Assembly (NCBI RefSeq): GCF_003867075.1
Contig: NZ_CP032544.1
Coordinates: 2,350,001 to 2,414,000, forward strand
Reading direction: 5' to 3'
DNA from: Tenacibaculum mesophilum
Lineage (GTDB): Bacteria > Bacteroidota > Bacteroidia > Flavobacteriales > Flavobacteriaceae
DNA length: 64,000 bases
Part shown: positions 17,017 through 26,076 of the stretch, piece by piece
How the letters are laid out: every line of letters begins with the position of its first letter
Position numbering within the stretch: the stretch's first letter is position 1
Notes under the pieces: model-generated
Told to the model about the DNA's origin: nothing
Databases searched by the model: none
What the model saw: the letters and a program-made list of their open reading frames with translations, nothing else
Translations under genes and position numbers: made by a program

Positions 17017-18399
17017 ATGGAAGAAAAAAATATCGATAGACTATTTCAAGAAAAACTTAAAGATTTGGAGGTAACTCCAAATGAAAATGTATGGAATGCT
17101 ATTGAAGAAAAGCTCCAAAAAAAGAAAAAACAGCGTGTTTTTCCTATTTGGTGGTTTTCTGGAGGGGTTGCAGCTATGCTTGTTTTAGGTTTTTTGTTTT
17201 ATCCATTTACTTATGAAAAGGGAAATATAGATGATACAGATGTAATTATAGTTGAATCACCAAAACCAGCAACTAAAGAGCAAGAAAATAAAAATGAAGA
17301 ATTAAAAGATAATTTATTAATAAAACCAACAAAAGAAAATATAAGGGAAATACTTGTTGTAAAAGAAGTAACGAAAAAGAAAAATAATTTGAAAGAAAAA
17401 CATCGTAAAAACGAAGTTTTAACCGCTAATCATGTTGTGAAGGTTAGTAAAAAAGAATTGCAAGAAAAAGATAGCAATAACGTGTCAAGTAGAGTAGTTG
17501 AAGGGGCTTTACTGGCTAAAAATGATGTTGTGAAAGAAGAAAATTCTGCTGGCAAGCTTGAAAATAGCTTGCCAGTTCTTAAAAAAGAAGAAATAAGTTT
17601 TTTCAAAAAAAACAATGATACAATTCGTAAGATTATAAAACCAAAAAAAGATTTTTTAGCGGTTGTAAATGCTGAAAAGGATAAAAAAGAAGAGGATAAG
17701 ATAAAGAAACTTTGGACCGTTTCTCCAACAGTAGCAGTATTAAACTCAAATTCTTTTTCTAAATCATCTCCAATAGATGCAAGTTTATCAAACTCTACAA
17801 AAGGAAGTACAAGTTATTCTTATGGTGTTCAAATTGCTTATCAATTAAGTAAAAAATGGTCTATTCAGTCAGGAGTACACCTCCAAGAAATGGAGTATTC
17901 TAATACCAACGTAGCTGTTAATCCTGCAAATTCAAGTAGTGCAAGTGTAGCTTTTAGTTCAGGAGAAAGTTATGAGTTAAATGATACTTCTCAAATAAAT
18001 TTTAGTACAAATTCAGTATCCATTAGCTCAGGTAGTCTAGATGGTAAGTTGAATCAAAGTTATGGATATATTGAAGTTCCAGTAGAAGTTAAGTATAGTG
18101 TATTAGAAGGAAAAAAGCTAAAAACACAATTAGTTATGGGTTTTAGTTCTTTGTTTTTAAATAAGAATGATGTAAACTTAAAAACTACAGATTTTTCAAC
18201 ATCAGGAGAAGCAAACAACTTAAATAGCGTTAACTTTAGTGGAAATTTAGGGGTAGATTTTAGTTATAAGTTCAGTAAAAAATGGTCTCTAAATATTAAT
18301 CCAATGCTAAAAACCCAGTTAAATACATTTAAAAACGATTCAAATGGGTTTCAGCCATACTTTATTGGTATTTATACAGGTTTAAATTATCAGTTTTAA
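17017..18399 (+). CDS. Anti-sigma-like protein with C-terminal outer-membrane-type beta-barrel domain
   Basis: A 460-residue protein: cytoplasmic N-terminus (MEEKNIDRLFQEKL) with the NVWNAIEEKL motif seen in Bacteroidota sigma-linked proteins, one membrane helix at about 42-64, a long charged lysine/glutamate-rich linker (70-235) and a C-terminal PorT-like beta-barrel region (about 245-460, GVQIAYQLSKKWSIQSGVH and a final aromatic QF). Starting 3 bases after the sigma gene, it is the likely regulator of that sigma factor. Its stop codon overlaps that of the convergent asparaginase gene by four bases. Confidence 0.75.
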   Translation: MEEKNIDRLFQEKLKDLEVTPNENVWNAIEEKLQKKKKQRVFPIWWFSGGVAAMLVLGFLFYPFTYEKGNIDDTDVIIVESPKPATKEQENKNEELKDNLLIKPTKENIREILVVKEVTKKKNNLKEKHRKNEVLTANHVVKVSKKELQEKDSNNVSSRVVEGALLAKNDVVKEENSAGKLENSLPVLKKEEISFFKKNNDTIRKIIKPKKDFLAVVNAEKDKKEEDKIKKLWTVSPTVAVLNSNSFSKSSPIDASLSNSTKGSTSYSYGVQIAYQLSKKWSIQSGVHLQEMEYSNTNVAVNPANSSSASVAFSSGESYELNDTSQINFSTNSVSISSGSLDGKLNQSYGYIEVPVEVKYSVLEGKKLKTQLVMGFSSLFLNKNDVNLKTTDFSTSGEANNLNSVNFSGNLGVDFSYKFSKKWSLNINPMLKTQLNTFKNDSNGFQPYFIGIYTGLNYQF

Positions 18400-19448
18400 T
18401 CGTTGTAAATTTTAATTACTAAATTACCTTTATCATCCATTGAAGCTCTGTACATTCCTGCAGTATTAAACTCAAAAGACATATTTCCATTTTTATCAAG
18501 TGCAACAACACCACCAGTTCCACCAAGCTTGGTTAATTTATTTTGAATCACATCTTTGGTAGCTTCTTTTAATGATTTTTGTTGATATTCCATTTGAGCA
18601 GAAATATCATACGCTACTTGAGATCTTATAAAGTATTCACCCCAACCAGTTGAAGAAACACCACAGGTTTTATTATTTGCATAAGTACCTGAACCAATAA
18701 TAGGAGAATCTCCAATTCGTCCCCAACGTTTGTTAGTCATACCTCCAGTAGAAGTTCCTGCAGAAATGTTTCCTTTTTTATCCAGAGCAACGCAACCTAC
18801 TGTACCGAATTTACTATTTTTAATGTCAATATCATAAAAAGCAGCTTCTTTATCATCATGATCTAACTCCGTTTTTTCTTTGTCTTTAATTCGTTGTAAA
18901 GATTTAAAGCGATTTTCAGTATAAAAATAACTCGGGTCTACAATTTTCAACCCTTGTTCTTTAGCAAATTTGGAAGCTCCACTTCCAGAAAGCAGCACAT
19001 GATCAGAGTTTGTCATCACCGTTCTAGCAGCTTCAATAGGGCTTTTTATATCTTTTACCCCAGCTACAGCACCTGCATTCAATGTTTTTCCATCCATAAA
19101 AGAAGCATCTAATTCATTAGTTTCTTCATGTGTAAATACAGCTCCTTTTCCAGCATTGAAAAGAGGAGATTCTTCCATAACCTGAATAGTTTTTACAACA
19201 GCATCGTTACTAGATCCTCCATTCTTTAATATCTCATATCCTGTTTTTATAGCTTCCTTTAGCTTAGTTTTATAAGCAGTTTCTTTTTCGGGAGTCATAT
19301 TCTCTTTTAAAATGGTACCAGCACCCCCATGAATAATAATAGCGAACTCATTAGTAGGAGTATTATTTAGCTCTTTGGAAGTTACTTTAGATTGATTGCA
19401 AGAAAATAGTAACAAAATTAAAGCAAGGTAGTTGTAAATATTTTTCAT
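18396..19448 (-). CDS. Isoaspartyl peptidase / L-asparaginase (Ntn hydrolase) lipoprotein
   Basis: A 350-residue member of the N-terminal-nucleophile asparaginase family. Lipoprotein signal with C17 (LLFSCNQS). The precursor is expected to self-cleave before T216 in KFGTVGCVALD, with the second-subunit signature STGGMTNKRWGRIGDSPIIG. It would hydrolyse isoaspartyl dipeptides and asparagine outside the cytoplasm. The first-subunit motifs IIHGGAG, NAGKGAVF and LDASFMDG are present. The last codons overlap the convergent barrel gene (shared TTAA). Confidence 0.9.
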   Translation of the reverse strand: MKNIYNYLALILLLFSCNQSKVTSKELNNTPTNEFAIIIHGGAGTILKENMTPEKETAYKTKLKEAIKTGYEILKNGGSSNDAVVKTIQVMEESPLFNAGKGAVFTHEETNELDASFMDGKTLNAGAVAGVKDIKSPIEAARTVMTNSDHVLLSGSGASKFAKEQGLKIVDPSYFYTENRFKSLQRIKDKEKTELDHDDKEAAFYDIDIKNSKFGTVGCVALDKKGNISAGTSTGGMTNKRWGRIGDSPIIGSGTYANNKTCGVSSTGWGEYFIRSQVAYDISAQMEYQQKSLKEATKDVIQNKLTKLGGTGGVVALDKNGNMSFEFNTAGMYRASMDDKGNLVIKIYND

Positions 19449-19513
19449 TATTTTGTTAATTTTTAAACAAACTAAGTTGTTTTTGTTTAATTTATTAATT
19501 GTAAAATTATTCG

Positions 19514-19521
19514 TAGTTTTG
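19514..19521 (+). promoter_or_regulatory. Promoter -7 element for the aldehyde dehydrogenase
   Basis: TAGTTTTG, an exact TAnnTTTG match, 38 bases before the ATG, with a TTG (19499-19501) upstream as a possible -33 element. Confidence 0.6.
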
Positions 19522-19558
19522 AGTTTTAAATATAAAAACTAAAATTACAATATAAAAC

Positions 19559-21100
19559 ATGGCAGATTTTGGTATTAAAGAAGCTTTAGCTCAATTAGGC
19601 TTAAAAGATATAAACAACGGAACTTCTACAGGTTCAGTAAACTTTGCAAATGGAGAAGTTATTGAAAGTTATTCACCTGTTGATGGTAAGTTAATTGGTA
19701 AAGTAGTAGCAAGTACTCGTGAAGATTATAATAAGGTGATGGATGTAGCTACAACTGCTTTTAAAGAGTGGAGAGCAATGCCTGCACCTCAACGTGGAGA
19801 AATTGTTCGTCAATTTGGAAACAAGTTAAGAGAATTAAAAGAACCATTAGGTAAGTTAGTTTCTTACGAAATGGGAAAATCTTACCAAGAAGGTTTAGGT
19901 GAGGTTCAAGAAATGATTGATATCTGTGATTTTGCTGTAGGTTTATCTCGTCAGTTAAACGGACAAGTAATTCCATCAGAAAGACCAGGACACGTAATGA
20001 GAGAGCAATGGCACCCATTAGGAGTGGTTGGTATTATATCAGCATTTAATTTCCCTGTGGCTGTTTGGTCTTGGAATACAGCATTAGCTTGGATTTGTGG
20101 TAACGTATGTGTATGGAAAGGTTCAGAAAAAGCTCCTTTATGTTCAGTAGCTTGCCAAAATATTATAGCTGAGGTTTTAAAAGCTAACGATTTACCAGAA
20201 GGAATTTCTTGTATTGTTAATGGAGATTACAAGGTTGGTGAATACATTACTGAAGATACTCGTATTCCTTTAGTATCAGCTACTGGTTCTACAAGAATGG
20301 GACGTATTGTTGGTGCTAAAGTTGCTGAGCGTTTCGGTAAATCATTATTAGAATTAGGAGGAAACAATGCAATTATTATTACTCCAACTGCTGATTTAAA
20401 AGTAGTAGTTCCTGGAGCTGTATTTGGTGCTGTAGGTACTTGTGGTCAGCGTTGTACATCAACACGTCGTTTAATCATCCACGAATCTGTATATGATAAA
20501 GTAAGAGATGCGATTGTTGGAGCTTACGGTCAAATTAAGATTGGAAACCCATTAGATGAAAACAATCACGTTGGACCATTAATTGATAAAGACTCTGTAA
20601 ATACGTATTTAGCTGCTATTGAAAAAGCAAAAGCTGAAGGAGGTAAGGTATTAGTTGAAGGAGGCGTTTTAGAAGGAGAAGGTTATGAAAGCGGTTGTTA
20701 CGTTAAACCAGCAATTATTGAAGCTGAAAACCATTATGAAATTGTTCAACATGAAACATTTGCTCCAATTTTATACTTGATGAAGTATTCAGGAGATGTT
20801 GAAAACGCTATTGAATTACAAAATGGAGTAGCGCAAGGATTATCTTCTTCAATTATGACAAGTGAAATGAAAGAAGCTGAAAAATTCTTATCATTTGCAG
20901 GGTCTGATTGTGGAATTGCAAATGTAAATATAGGAACTTCTGGTGCTGAGATCGGAGGTGCTTTCGGAGGTGAAAAAGAAACAGGTGGTGGACGTGAGTC
21001 TGGATCTGATGCTTGGAAAGTATACATGCGTCGTCAAACAAACACAGTAAACTATTCTGATGAATTACCTTTAGCACAGGGAATTAAGTTTGATTTATAA
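19559..21100 (+). CDS. ALDH7-type aldehyde dehydrogenase (alpha-aminoadipic semialdehyde dehydrogenase-like)
   Basis: A 513-residue NAD-dependent aldehyde dehydrogenase. Catalytic residues are in place: N164 (FNFPVAVW), E265 (LLELGGNN) and the nucleophile C299 (GQRCTSTRR). The ELGGNNAII and TCGQRCTSTRRL stretches are typical of the ALDH7A1/antiquitin group, which oxidises alpha-aminoadipate semialdehyde in lysine breakdown. No other lysine-catabolic gene is next to it, so the substrate is an inference from family. Single-gene unit with its own promoter and terminator. Confidence 0.9.
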   Translation: MADFGIKEALAQLGLKDINNGTSTGSVNFANGEVIESYSPVDGKLIGKVVASTREDYNKVMDVATTAFKEWRAMPAPQRGEIVRQFGNKLRELKEPLGKLVSYEMGKSYQEGLGEVQEMIDICDFAVGLSRQLNGQVIPSERPGHVMREQWHPLGVVGIISAFNFPVAVWSWNTALAWICGNVCVWKGSEKAPLCSVACQNIIAEVLKANDLPEGISCIVNGDYKVGEYITEDTRIPLVSATGSTRMGRIVGAKVAERFGKSLLELGGNNAIIITPTADLKVVVPGAVFGAVGTCGQRCTSTRRLIIHESVYDKVRDAIVGAYGQIKIGNPLDENNHVGPLIDKDSVNTYLAAIEKAKAEGGKVLVEGGVLEGEGYESGCYVKPAIIEAENHYEIVQHETFAPILYLMKYSGDVENAIELQNGVAQGLSSSIMTSEMKEAEKFLSFAGSDCGIANVNIGTSGAEIGGAFGGEKETGGGRESGSDAWKVYMRRQTNTVNYSDELPLAQGIKFDL

Positions 21101-21123
21101 GAAAATATAATTTTCAAAACATA

Positions 21124-21160
21124 AAAAAAGCCCAGAAACAAAGTTTTTGGGCTTTTTTAT
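21124..21160. terminator. Bidirectional terminator between ALDH and MFS genes
   Basis: An 11-bp outer stem (21124-21134 with 21148-21158) with an inner five-pair extension and runs of A and T on either side serves both convergent genes. Confidence 0.88.
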
Positions 21161-21179
21161 GTCTGTATAATTAATCTTA

Positions 21180-22448
21180 TTATTCTTCCTTCTCATGCTC
21201 TTCCAAATCTTTAGTTAAATCTAACTTTCTAAGCGTTGGATTTAAAACTCCAGTAGTAATAACGGTAATTAAAGTCATAGTACCACCAAAAACCACTGCT
21301 GTTACTGTTCCCATTAACTTTGCTGTTACCCCACTTTCAAAAGCTCCTAATTCGTTAGAAGAACCTACAAACATAGAATTTACTGAAGCTACTCTACCAC
21401 GCATATGATCAGGTGTTTTTAACTGTAAAATGGTTTGACGAATTACCATAGAAACACCATCGGTTACACCACTAAAAAATAGGGCTACAATAGAAATCCA
21501 AAAAACGGTTGATAAACCAAATACTATAATACAAATTCCGAAACCAAATATAGCTGTTAAAAGCTTCATTCCTGCATTTCTACTTATAGGTATATATGCA
21601 GTAACTAACATCGTTAAAAAGGCTCCTATGGCTGGTGCTGCACGCAATGCACCAAACCCTTCTGGTCCAACTTTTAAAATATCTTGAGCATATACTGGTA
21701 ATAATGCTACTGCTCCACCAAATAATACCGAAATCATATCTAATGTAAGTGCTCCTAAAATAGCTTTTGTTTTATATACAAAACGTACTCCTTCTTTTAA
21801 ACTTTTCATTACGGGTTCTCCAATTTTTGGATTTAGAATTGGTTTCTTTTTGATAAAAAATACCGTAAAAAATGATATTGAAACTAAACCAAATACAACA
21901 CATAAAGACCAATGTACTCCAATCCAAGAAATAGTAAACCCTGCAAAAGCTGGTCCTAATACTGAAGCTATTTGCCAAGTTGAACTACTCCATGTTGCAG
22001 CGTTAGGATATAATTTTTTAGGTACAATTAAAGCAATTAATGAAAAAATCGTAGGTCCGAAAAAAGAACGTAATAATCCACCAAAAAAGACCAGAGCATA
22101 AATAGCATATAGCACAGTATTTTTATTCCAATCTTCAATGAAACTAGGCAATGTTAAAAAGAATAGTCCTAAACTTATGAGTGAAAATAGGCCAATACAC
22201 AAGGCTAGTAGATTTCTTTTTTCTTTTTGATCTACAATATGACCAGCAAACAACGCCATGGATACTGCAGGAATTACTTCCATTAGTCCAATAATTCCTA
22301 ATGATAATGGATTTTTAGTGATACTGTAAACCTGCCATTCGATAATAATAAATTGCATAGACCATGCAAATACTAAGGCAAAACGTACTAAAAGAAAAAT
22401 ATTAAATTCTTTAATTCTTAAGGAAGCATAGGGGTCTTTTTTTTCCAT
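21180..22448 (-). CDS. MFS transporter, EntS/MFS_3-like exporter
   Basis: A 422-residue permease with about 12 hydrophobic helices, the loop AGHIVDQKEKRNLL between helices 2 and 3 (a form of the MFS motif A) and the DHMRGRVASVNSMF segment typical of the MFS_3 (enterobactin-exporter EntS-like) group. Substrate unknown. It starts three bases after the stop of the ACT-domain gene and is the second gene of that operon. The C-terminus is charged and cytoplasmic. Confidence 0.87.
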   Translation of the reverse strand: MEKKDPYASLRIKEFNIFLLVRFALVFAWSMQFIIIEWQVYSITKNPLSLGIIGLMEVIPAVSMALFAGHIVDQKEKRNLLALCIGLFSLISLGLFFLTLPSFIEDWNKNTVLYAIYALVFFGGLLRSFFGPTIFSLIALIVPKKLYPNAATWSSSTWQIASVLGPAFAGFTISWIGVHWSLCVVFGLVSISFFTVFFIKKKPILNPKIGEPVMKSLKEGVRFVYKTKAILGALTLDMISVLFGGAVALLPVYAQDILKVGPEGFGALRAAPAIGAFLTMLVTAYIPISRNAGMKLLTAIFGFGICIIVFGLSTVFWISIVALFFSGVTDGVSMVIRQTILQLKTPDHMRGRVASVNSMFVGSSNELGAFESGVTAKLMGTVTAVVFGGTMTLITVITTGVLNPTLRKLDLTKDLEEHEKEE

Positions 22449-22451
22449 AAA

Positions 22452-23111
22452 TTAATTTAATTTCAAATCCATTAAAATTGCAAATGTTTCATTTACATCT
22501 CTTTCCTTTACTACTATAGTCATTTCATGTGTTGTAGAAATTACTTCTTGTACCGCTATATTTGCCCAAGCAAATTGTTTTAAAATAAAATAGTATATAC
22601 CTGATTGATCTAAGTTTCCTTTTGGTAGTTTTATAGTTATAGAAGCTAAATCGTTTACATTATTAATTAATGCTTCTTTCTTAAAAATTTCTTCAACAAA
22701 AGGTTGTAAGTTTTTACTTGTTACAATATTTGTTTCAAAAATACCTTGTGAAACCGTTAAGAAATAATCTTTACTATCTGCTGATTTACTTAAAATTTTA
22801 GCAATTTCTTTTAATAAAGACGTTGTATTTTTGAATGTAAAATCACATAAATCAGAACGGACAATCACGTCACCCAAATTTAAAGCAAGTCTTTTAATAT
22901 TTTTTCTAACTCTCAATTCATTTGCTGGAGATAATCTGTTAATAGCCATCATTACAGCACCTACTTTTACTTCTTTTTTTAAAAGTTTAGAAACTTCAGG
23001 TAAAATTTCTCTTGCTAACGATGACACATTAATTAACTTTTCATTAAGAGCCTCCTCTATGAAAGGAGTTTTTCTGATAGTTATTTCAACAGCTTCTTGA
23101 ATTGTTTTCAT
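22452..23111 (-). CDS. ACT-domain-like regulatory protein
   Basis: A 219-residue soluble protein starting MKTIQEAVEITIRKTP. The C-terminal half looks like tandem ACT modules (DYFLTVSQGIFETNIV; LASITIKLPKGNLDQSGIYYF; STTHEMTIVVKERD), as in aspartate kinase, which suggests amino-acid binding. The N-terminal part has a helix-rich segment (LAREILPEVSKLLKKEVKVGAVMMAI cut short here as LKKEVKVGAVMMAI) that could bind DNA. The longer ORF begins at a TTG inside a promoter -7 element, so ATG 23111 is preferred. Function unknown. Confidence 0.75.
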   Translation of the reverse strand: MKTIQEAVEITIRKTPFIEEALNEKLINVSSLAREILPEVSKLLKKEVKVGAVMMAINRLSPANELRVRKNIKRLALNLGDVIVRSDLCDFTFKNTTSLLKEIAKILSKSADSKDYFLTVSQGIFETNIVTSKNLQPFVEEIFKKEALINNVNDLASITIKLPKGNLDQSGIYYFILKQFAWANIAVQEVISTTHEMTIVVKERDVNETFAILMDLKLN

Positions 23112-23138
23112 TTTTTGTTTAATTTTAAACCAAAGAAA

Positions 23139-23146
23139 CAAAAATA
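23139..23146 (-). promoter_or_regulatory. Promoter -7 element for the ACT/MFS operon
   Basis: TATTTTTG on the minus strand, 28 bases before the chosen ATG. The upstream TTG of the longer ORF falls within this element. Confidence 0.55.
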
Positions 23147-23224
23147 AAACTTATAGTAAAATTATTTCATAATTAAAATATCTAATATTTTTAATTAAAA
23201 ACTTTGTTAATCAGAATTTTAATC

Positions 23225-23316
23225 TAAATTTGTTACTATTGTATCTTGTATACAAGACCTATACACAACTAAATATAGGAGCGATTGATGGGGCTTCTTA
23301 ATTTTTATTAAGAAGG
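23225..23316 (+). ncRNA. Candidate structured small RNA
   Basis: A -7 element TAAATTTG (23225-23232) with TTTG 21 bases upstream (23203-23206) points right, but no plus-strand gene follows before dut. Downstream lie a 12-bp perfect palindrome (23245-23256), a CCTATA/TATAGG hairpin near 23258-23279, an unpaired GATTGATGGGG stretch and a 9-bp hairpin 23295-23316. This looks like a transcribed, folded RNA of roughly 80-100 bases. There is no strong T run after the last hairpin, so the 3' end is uncertain. No Rfam family recognised by eye. Confidence 0.35.
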
Positions 23317-23339
23317 ATTATTTGTACAAATGCAAACAA

Positions 23340-24335
23340 CTAATCTAATCTATTTGTTAACTTTAAAAACTCATCTTTCGCTTCTTTTTTGTCGTATAAA
23401 ACGTTGTAAACAGCGTCTATTATTGGAGTTTTAGCTTTGTTTTTTTGATTAATTTTATAGGCGCTTTTTGTTGCATAGTATCCTTCAGCAACCATACTCA
23501 TTTCTAACATTGCAGATTTTACAGTGTAGCCTTTTCCTATCATATTTCCAAACATTCTATTTCTACTAAATGTAGAATATCCAGTAACTAATAAATCACC
23601 TAGGTATGCTGAATTGTTAATATTGCGCTTCATTTTATGAATCTTTTTAATAAAGCGTTTCATTTCTCTAATACCATTACTCATTAATACCGCTTGAAAA
23701 TTATCTCCATAGCCTAAACCATGAGCAATTCCTGCAGCTATAGCATAAATATTTTTTAACATCGCTGCATATTCAGTACCAATAATATCATCAGAAATTT
23801 TAGTTTTAATATAGCGTCCTGCAATAGCTTCACTAAGTTTTTTTGCTTTTTCTTCATCTTGACAAGCAAGTGTTAAATACGATAAGCGTTCCATGGCTAC
23901 TTCTTCTGCATGACATGGTCCAGATATTACCCCTATATTTTCATATGGTATATTGTATTTTTCATGAAAATGTTCACCAACAATTAATCCTGATTCTGGT
24001 ACAATTCCTTTAATGGCTGAAAAAATAACTTTATTCTCTAAAGAAGCAGTAAGTTTTTCTAATTCTCCGTTTAAAAAAGCAGAAGGAACGGCAAAAATTA
24101 ACACGTCATAATTTTCTACAATGTAATTTATATTTTCAGACAAATCTAACTGTTCAGGATGTAACTCTGCAGAACTTAAATAACTAGGATTATGTTTGTT
24201 ACGTTTAATATGTTCAATAGCATATATGCTGCGCATATACCAACCAATAGTTTCTAAGTTTTCAGATAACATTTTAACAATAGCTGTTGCCCAACTTCCA
24301 CCTCCTAAAACGGCTATTTTAGTTTGATTGTTCAT
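23340..24335 (-). CDS. gpsA: NAD(P)-dependent glycerol-3-phosphate dehydrogenase
   Basis: A 331-residue enzyme that reduces dihydroxyacetone phosphate to sn-glycerol 3-phosphate for phospholipid synthesis. N-terminal Rossmann motif IAVLGGGSWATA, then the catalytic region with FSAIKGIVPESG, SGPCHAEEVA and the lysine-containing AAMLKNIYAIAAGIAHGLGYGDN. Divergent from dut, with a promoter element CAAAATTA (TAATTTTG on the minus strand) at 24357-24364. It runs opposite in metabolic direction to glpD in this window. Confidence 0.94.
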   Translation of the reverse strand: MNNQTKIAVLGGGSWATAIVKMLSENLETIGWYMRSIYAIEHIKRNKHNPSYLSSAELHPEQLDLSENINYIVENYDVLIFAVPSAFLNGELEKLTASLENKVIFSAIKGIVPESGLIVGEHFHEKYNIPYENIGVISGPCHAEEVAMERLSYLTLACQDEEKAKKLSEAIAGRYIKTKISDDIIGTEYAAMLKNIYAIAAGIAHGLGYGDNFQAVLMSNGIREMKRFIKKIHKMKRNINNSAYLGDLLVTGYSTFSRNRMFGNMIGKGYTVKSAMLEMSMVAEGYYATKSAYKINQKNKAKTPIIDAVYNVLYDKKEAKDEFLKLTNRLD

Positions 24336-24356
24336 AAGTAGTATTTGTTTGTATTA

Positions 24357-24364
24357 CAAAATTA
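24357..24364 (-). promoter_or_regulatory. Promoter -7 element for gpsA
   Basis: TAATTTTG on the minus strand, an exact TAnnTTTG match, 22 bases before the gpsA start. Confidence 0.6.
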
Positions 24365-24401
24365 AGAAATCTATAATCGACTCTCTAAACTTAAAGCTTA
24401 T

Positions 24402-24409
24402 TATATTTG
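24402..24409 (+). promoter_or_regulatory. Promoter -7 element for dut
   Basis: TATATTTG, an exact match. It contains the TTG (24407) that opens the longest ORF, which shows that translation must start downstream at 24425 or 24434. Confidence 0.65.
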
Positions 24410-24433
24410 AATTTTAAAAACTATATGAAACAT

Positions 24434-24865
24434 ATGAACGTACAAATCATAAACAAATCCAAACATCAAACACCAGCTTATGAAACCGAGGGATCTGCAG
24501 GAATGGATTTACGTGCAAATATAGATGCTGCTATTATTTTAAAACCTTTAGAGAGAGCTATTATTAAAACAGGTTTATTTATTGCGCTTCCTGTTGGGTA
24601 TGAAGCTCAAGTTCGTCCACGTAGTGGACTCGCAGCCAAAAAAGGGATTACCGTATTAAATTCTCCTGGTACAGTTGATGCTGATTATCGTGGAGAAATT
24701 GGGGTGATTTTAGTAAATTTATCTAACGAAGATTTTACAGTTAACGATGGTGAGCGAATTGCGCAATTAGTTATTACAAAACACGAACGTGTAAACTGGC
24801 AAGAAGTAGAAGTTTTAAACGGAACTGAACGTGGTACTGGTGGTTTTGGTAGTACTGGAATTTAA
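24434..24865 (+). CDS. dut: Deoxyuridine 5'-triphosphate nucleotidohydrolase
   Basis: Trimeric dUTPase, 143 residues from this start: hydrolyses dUTP to dUMP, limiting uracil in DNA and supplying thymidylate synthesis. All five motifs are present: AGMDLRA (22-28), RPRSGLA (61-67), [11 protein letters not shown] (79-89), RIAQLVI (108-114) and [10 protein letters not shown] (133-142). ATG 24425 adds three residues and is equally possible; the TTG at 24407 is inside the promoter. Confidence 0.93.
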   Translation: MNVQIINKSKHQTPAYETEGSAGMDLRANIDAAIILKPLERAIIKTGLFIALPVGYEAQVRPRSGLAAKKGITVLNSPGTVDADYRGEIGVILVNLSNEDFTVNDGERIAQLVITKHERVNWQEVEVLNGTERGTGGFGSTGI

Positions 24866-24891
24866 ACACATATCTTATTCTTTCTAAAGAA

Positions 24892-24924
24892 AAAAAGCTG
24901 TTGAAGTTTTCAACAGCTTTTTAG
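24892..24924. terminator. Bidirectional terminator between dut and recA
   Basis: A 14-bp stem (24892-24905 with 24909-24922) with flanking A and T runs lies between convergent dut and recA. Confidence 0.9.
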
Positions 24925-24952
24925 TAATAGTTAGAACTTTTAAATTTAAAAC

Positions 24953-25960
24953 TTAATCTTGATTTTCAATAGCATCTTTTATTTTATTTTCTAACTCTTC
25001 CATTAATTCAGGGTTGTCTTTAATAACACCTTTTACAGCATCTCTACCCTGACCTAATTTAGTGTCTCCATAACTAAACCATGAACCACTTTTCTTTATA
25101 ATTCCGTATTCTACTCCAATATCCAAAACTTCACCAACTTTTGATATTCCTGCACCATACATAATATCAAATTCTGCTTGTTGGAATGGTGGAGCTACTT
25201 TATTCTTTACAATCTTAACTTTAGTACTGTTACCAATTACTTTATCGCCATCTTTAATTTGTGTTCTACGACGAATATCTAAACGAACAGATGCATAAAA
25301 CTTTAAAGCGTTACCTCCTGTTGTAGTTTCTGGGTTACCAAACATAACTCCAATCTTTTCACGTAATTGGTTAATAAATATAACTGTACAGTTTGTTTTA
25401 CTAATTGTACCTGTTAATTTACGTAGAGCTTGTGACATTAAACGTGCATGTAATCCCATTTTAGAATCACCCATTTCACCTTCAATTTCAGATTTTGGTG
25501 TTAAGGCTGCAACCGAATCAATAACTACAATGTCAATAGCTCCCGAACGAATTAAATTATCAGCAATTTCTAATGCTTGTTCTCCATGATCTGGTTGGGA
25601 AATAATTAAATTATCAACATCTACACCTAAACTTTCAGCATAAAAACGATCAAAAGCATGTTCCGCATCAATAAAAGCAGCAATACCTCCTGCTTTTTGA
25701 GCTTCTGCAATTGCATGTATTGTTAAAGTTGTTTTACCTGATGATTCTGGTCCGTAAATTTCTATAATTCTTCCACGAGGATACCCTCCTACTCCTAAGG
25801 CTAAATCTAATCCTAAAGAACCTGACGATATTGCATCTACATCTTCTACTTGGCTATCTCCTAACTTCATTACGGTTCCTTTACCGTAAGTTTTATCTAA
25901 CTTATCTAGTGTAAGTTGAAGCGCTTTTAATTTCGCTTCTTTTTCTTTATCTGCTGCCAT
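24953..25960 (-). CDS. recA: Recombinase RecA
   Basis: A 335-residue DNA strand-exchange ATPase and co-protease. Walker A GPESSGKT at 70-77, Walker B region [12 protein letters not shown], the L1/L2 DNA-binding loops ([38 protein letters not shown]) and [15 protein letters not shown] C-terminal core ([11 protein letters not shown]). Full length. No LexA-type operator was recognised in the upstream 116 bases, so regulation is not evident from sequence. Confidence 0.98.
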   Translation of the reverse strand: MAADKEKEAKLKALQLTLDKLDKTYGKGTVMKLGDSQVEDVDAISSGSLGLDLALGVGGYPRGRIIEIYGPESSGKTTLTIHAIAEAQKAGGIAAFIDAEHAFDRFYAESLGVDVDNLIISQPDHGEQALEIADNLIRSGAIDIVVIDSVAALTPKSEIEGEMGDSKMGLHARLMSQALRKLTGTISKTNCTVIFINQLREKIGVMFGNPETTTGGNALKFYASVRLDIRRRTQIKDGDKVIGNSTKVKIVKNKVAPPFQQAEFDIMYGAGISKVGEVLDIGVEYGIIKKSGSWFSYGDTKLGQGRDAVKGVIKDNPELMEELENKIKDAIENQD

Positions 25961-26076
25961 AAATCGTGCTAATTATTTTAAGTAATAAGAACGGCTAAGT
26001 TATGAAAAACTAGCTTTAATATCCTATCTTTTTATGTTACATTTTGTAATATTGTGCTTCTTAAAAAAAAGAAAAG

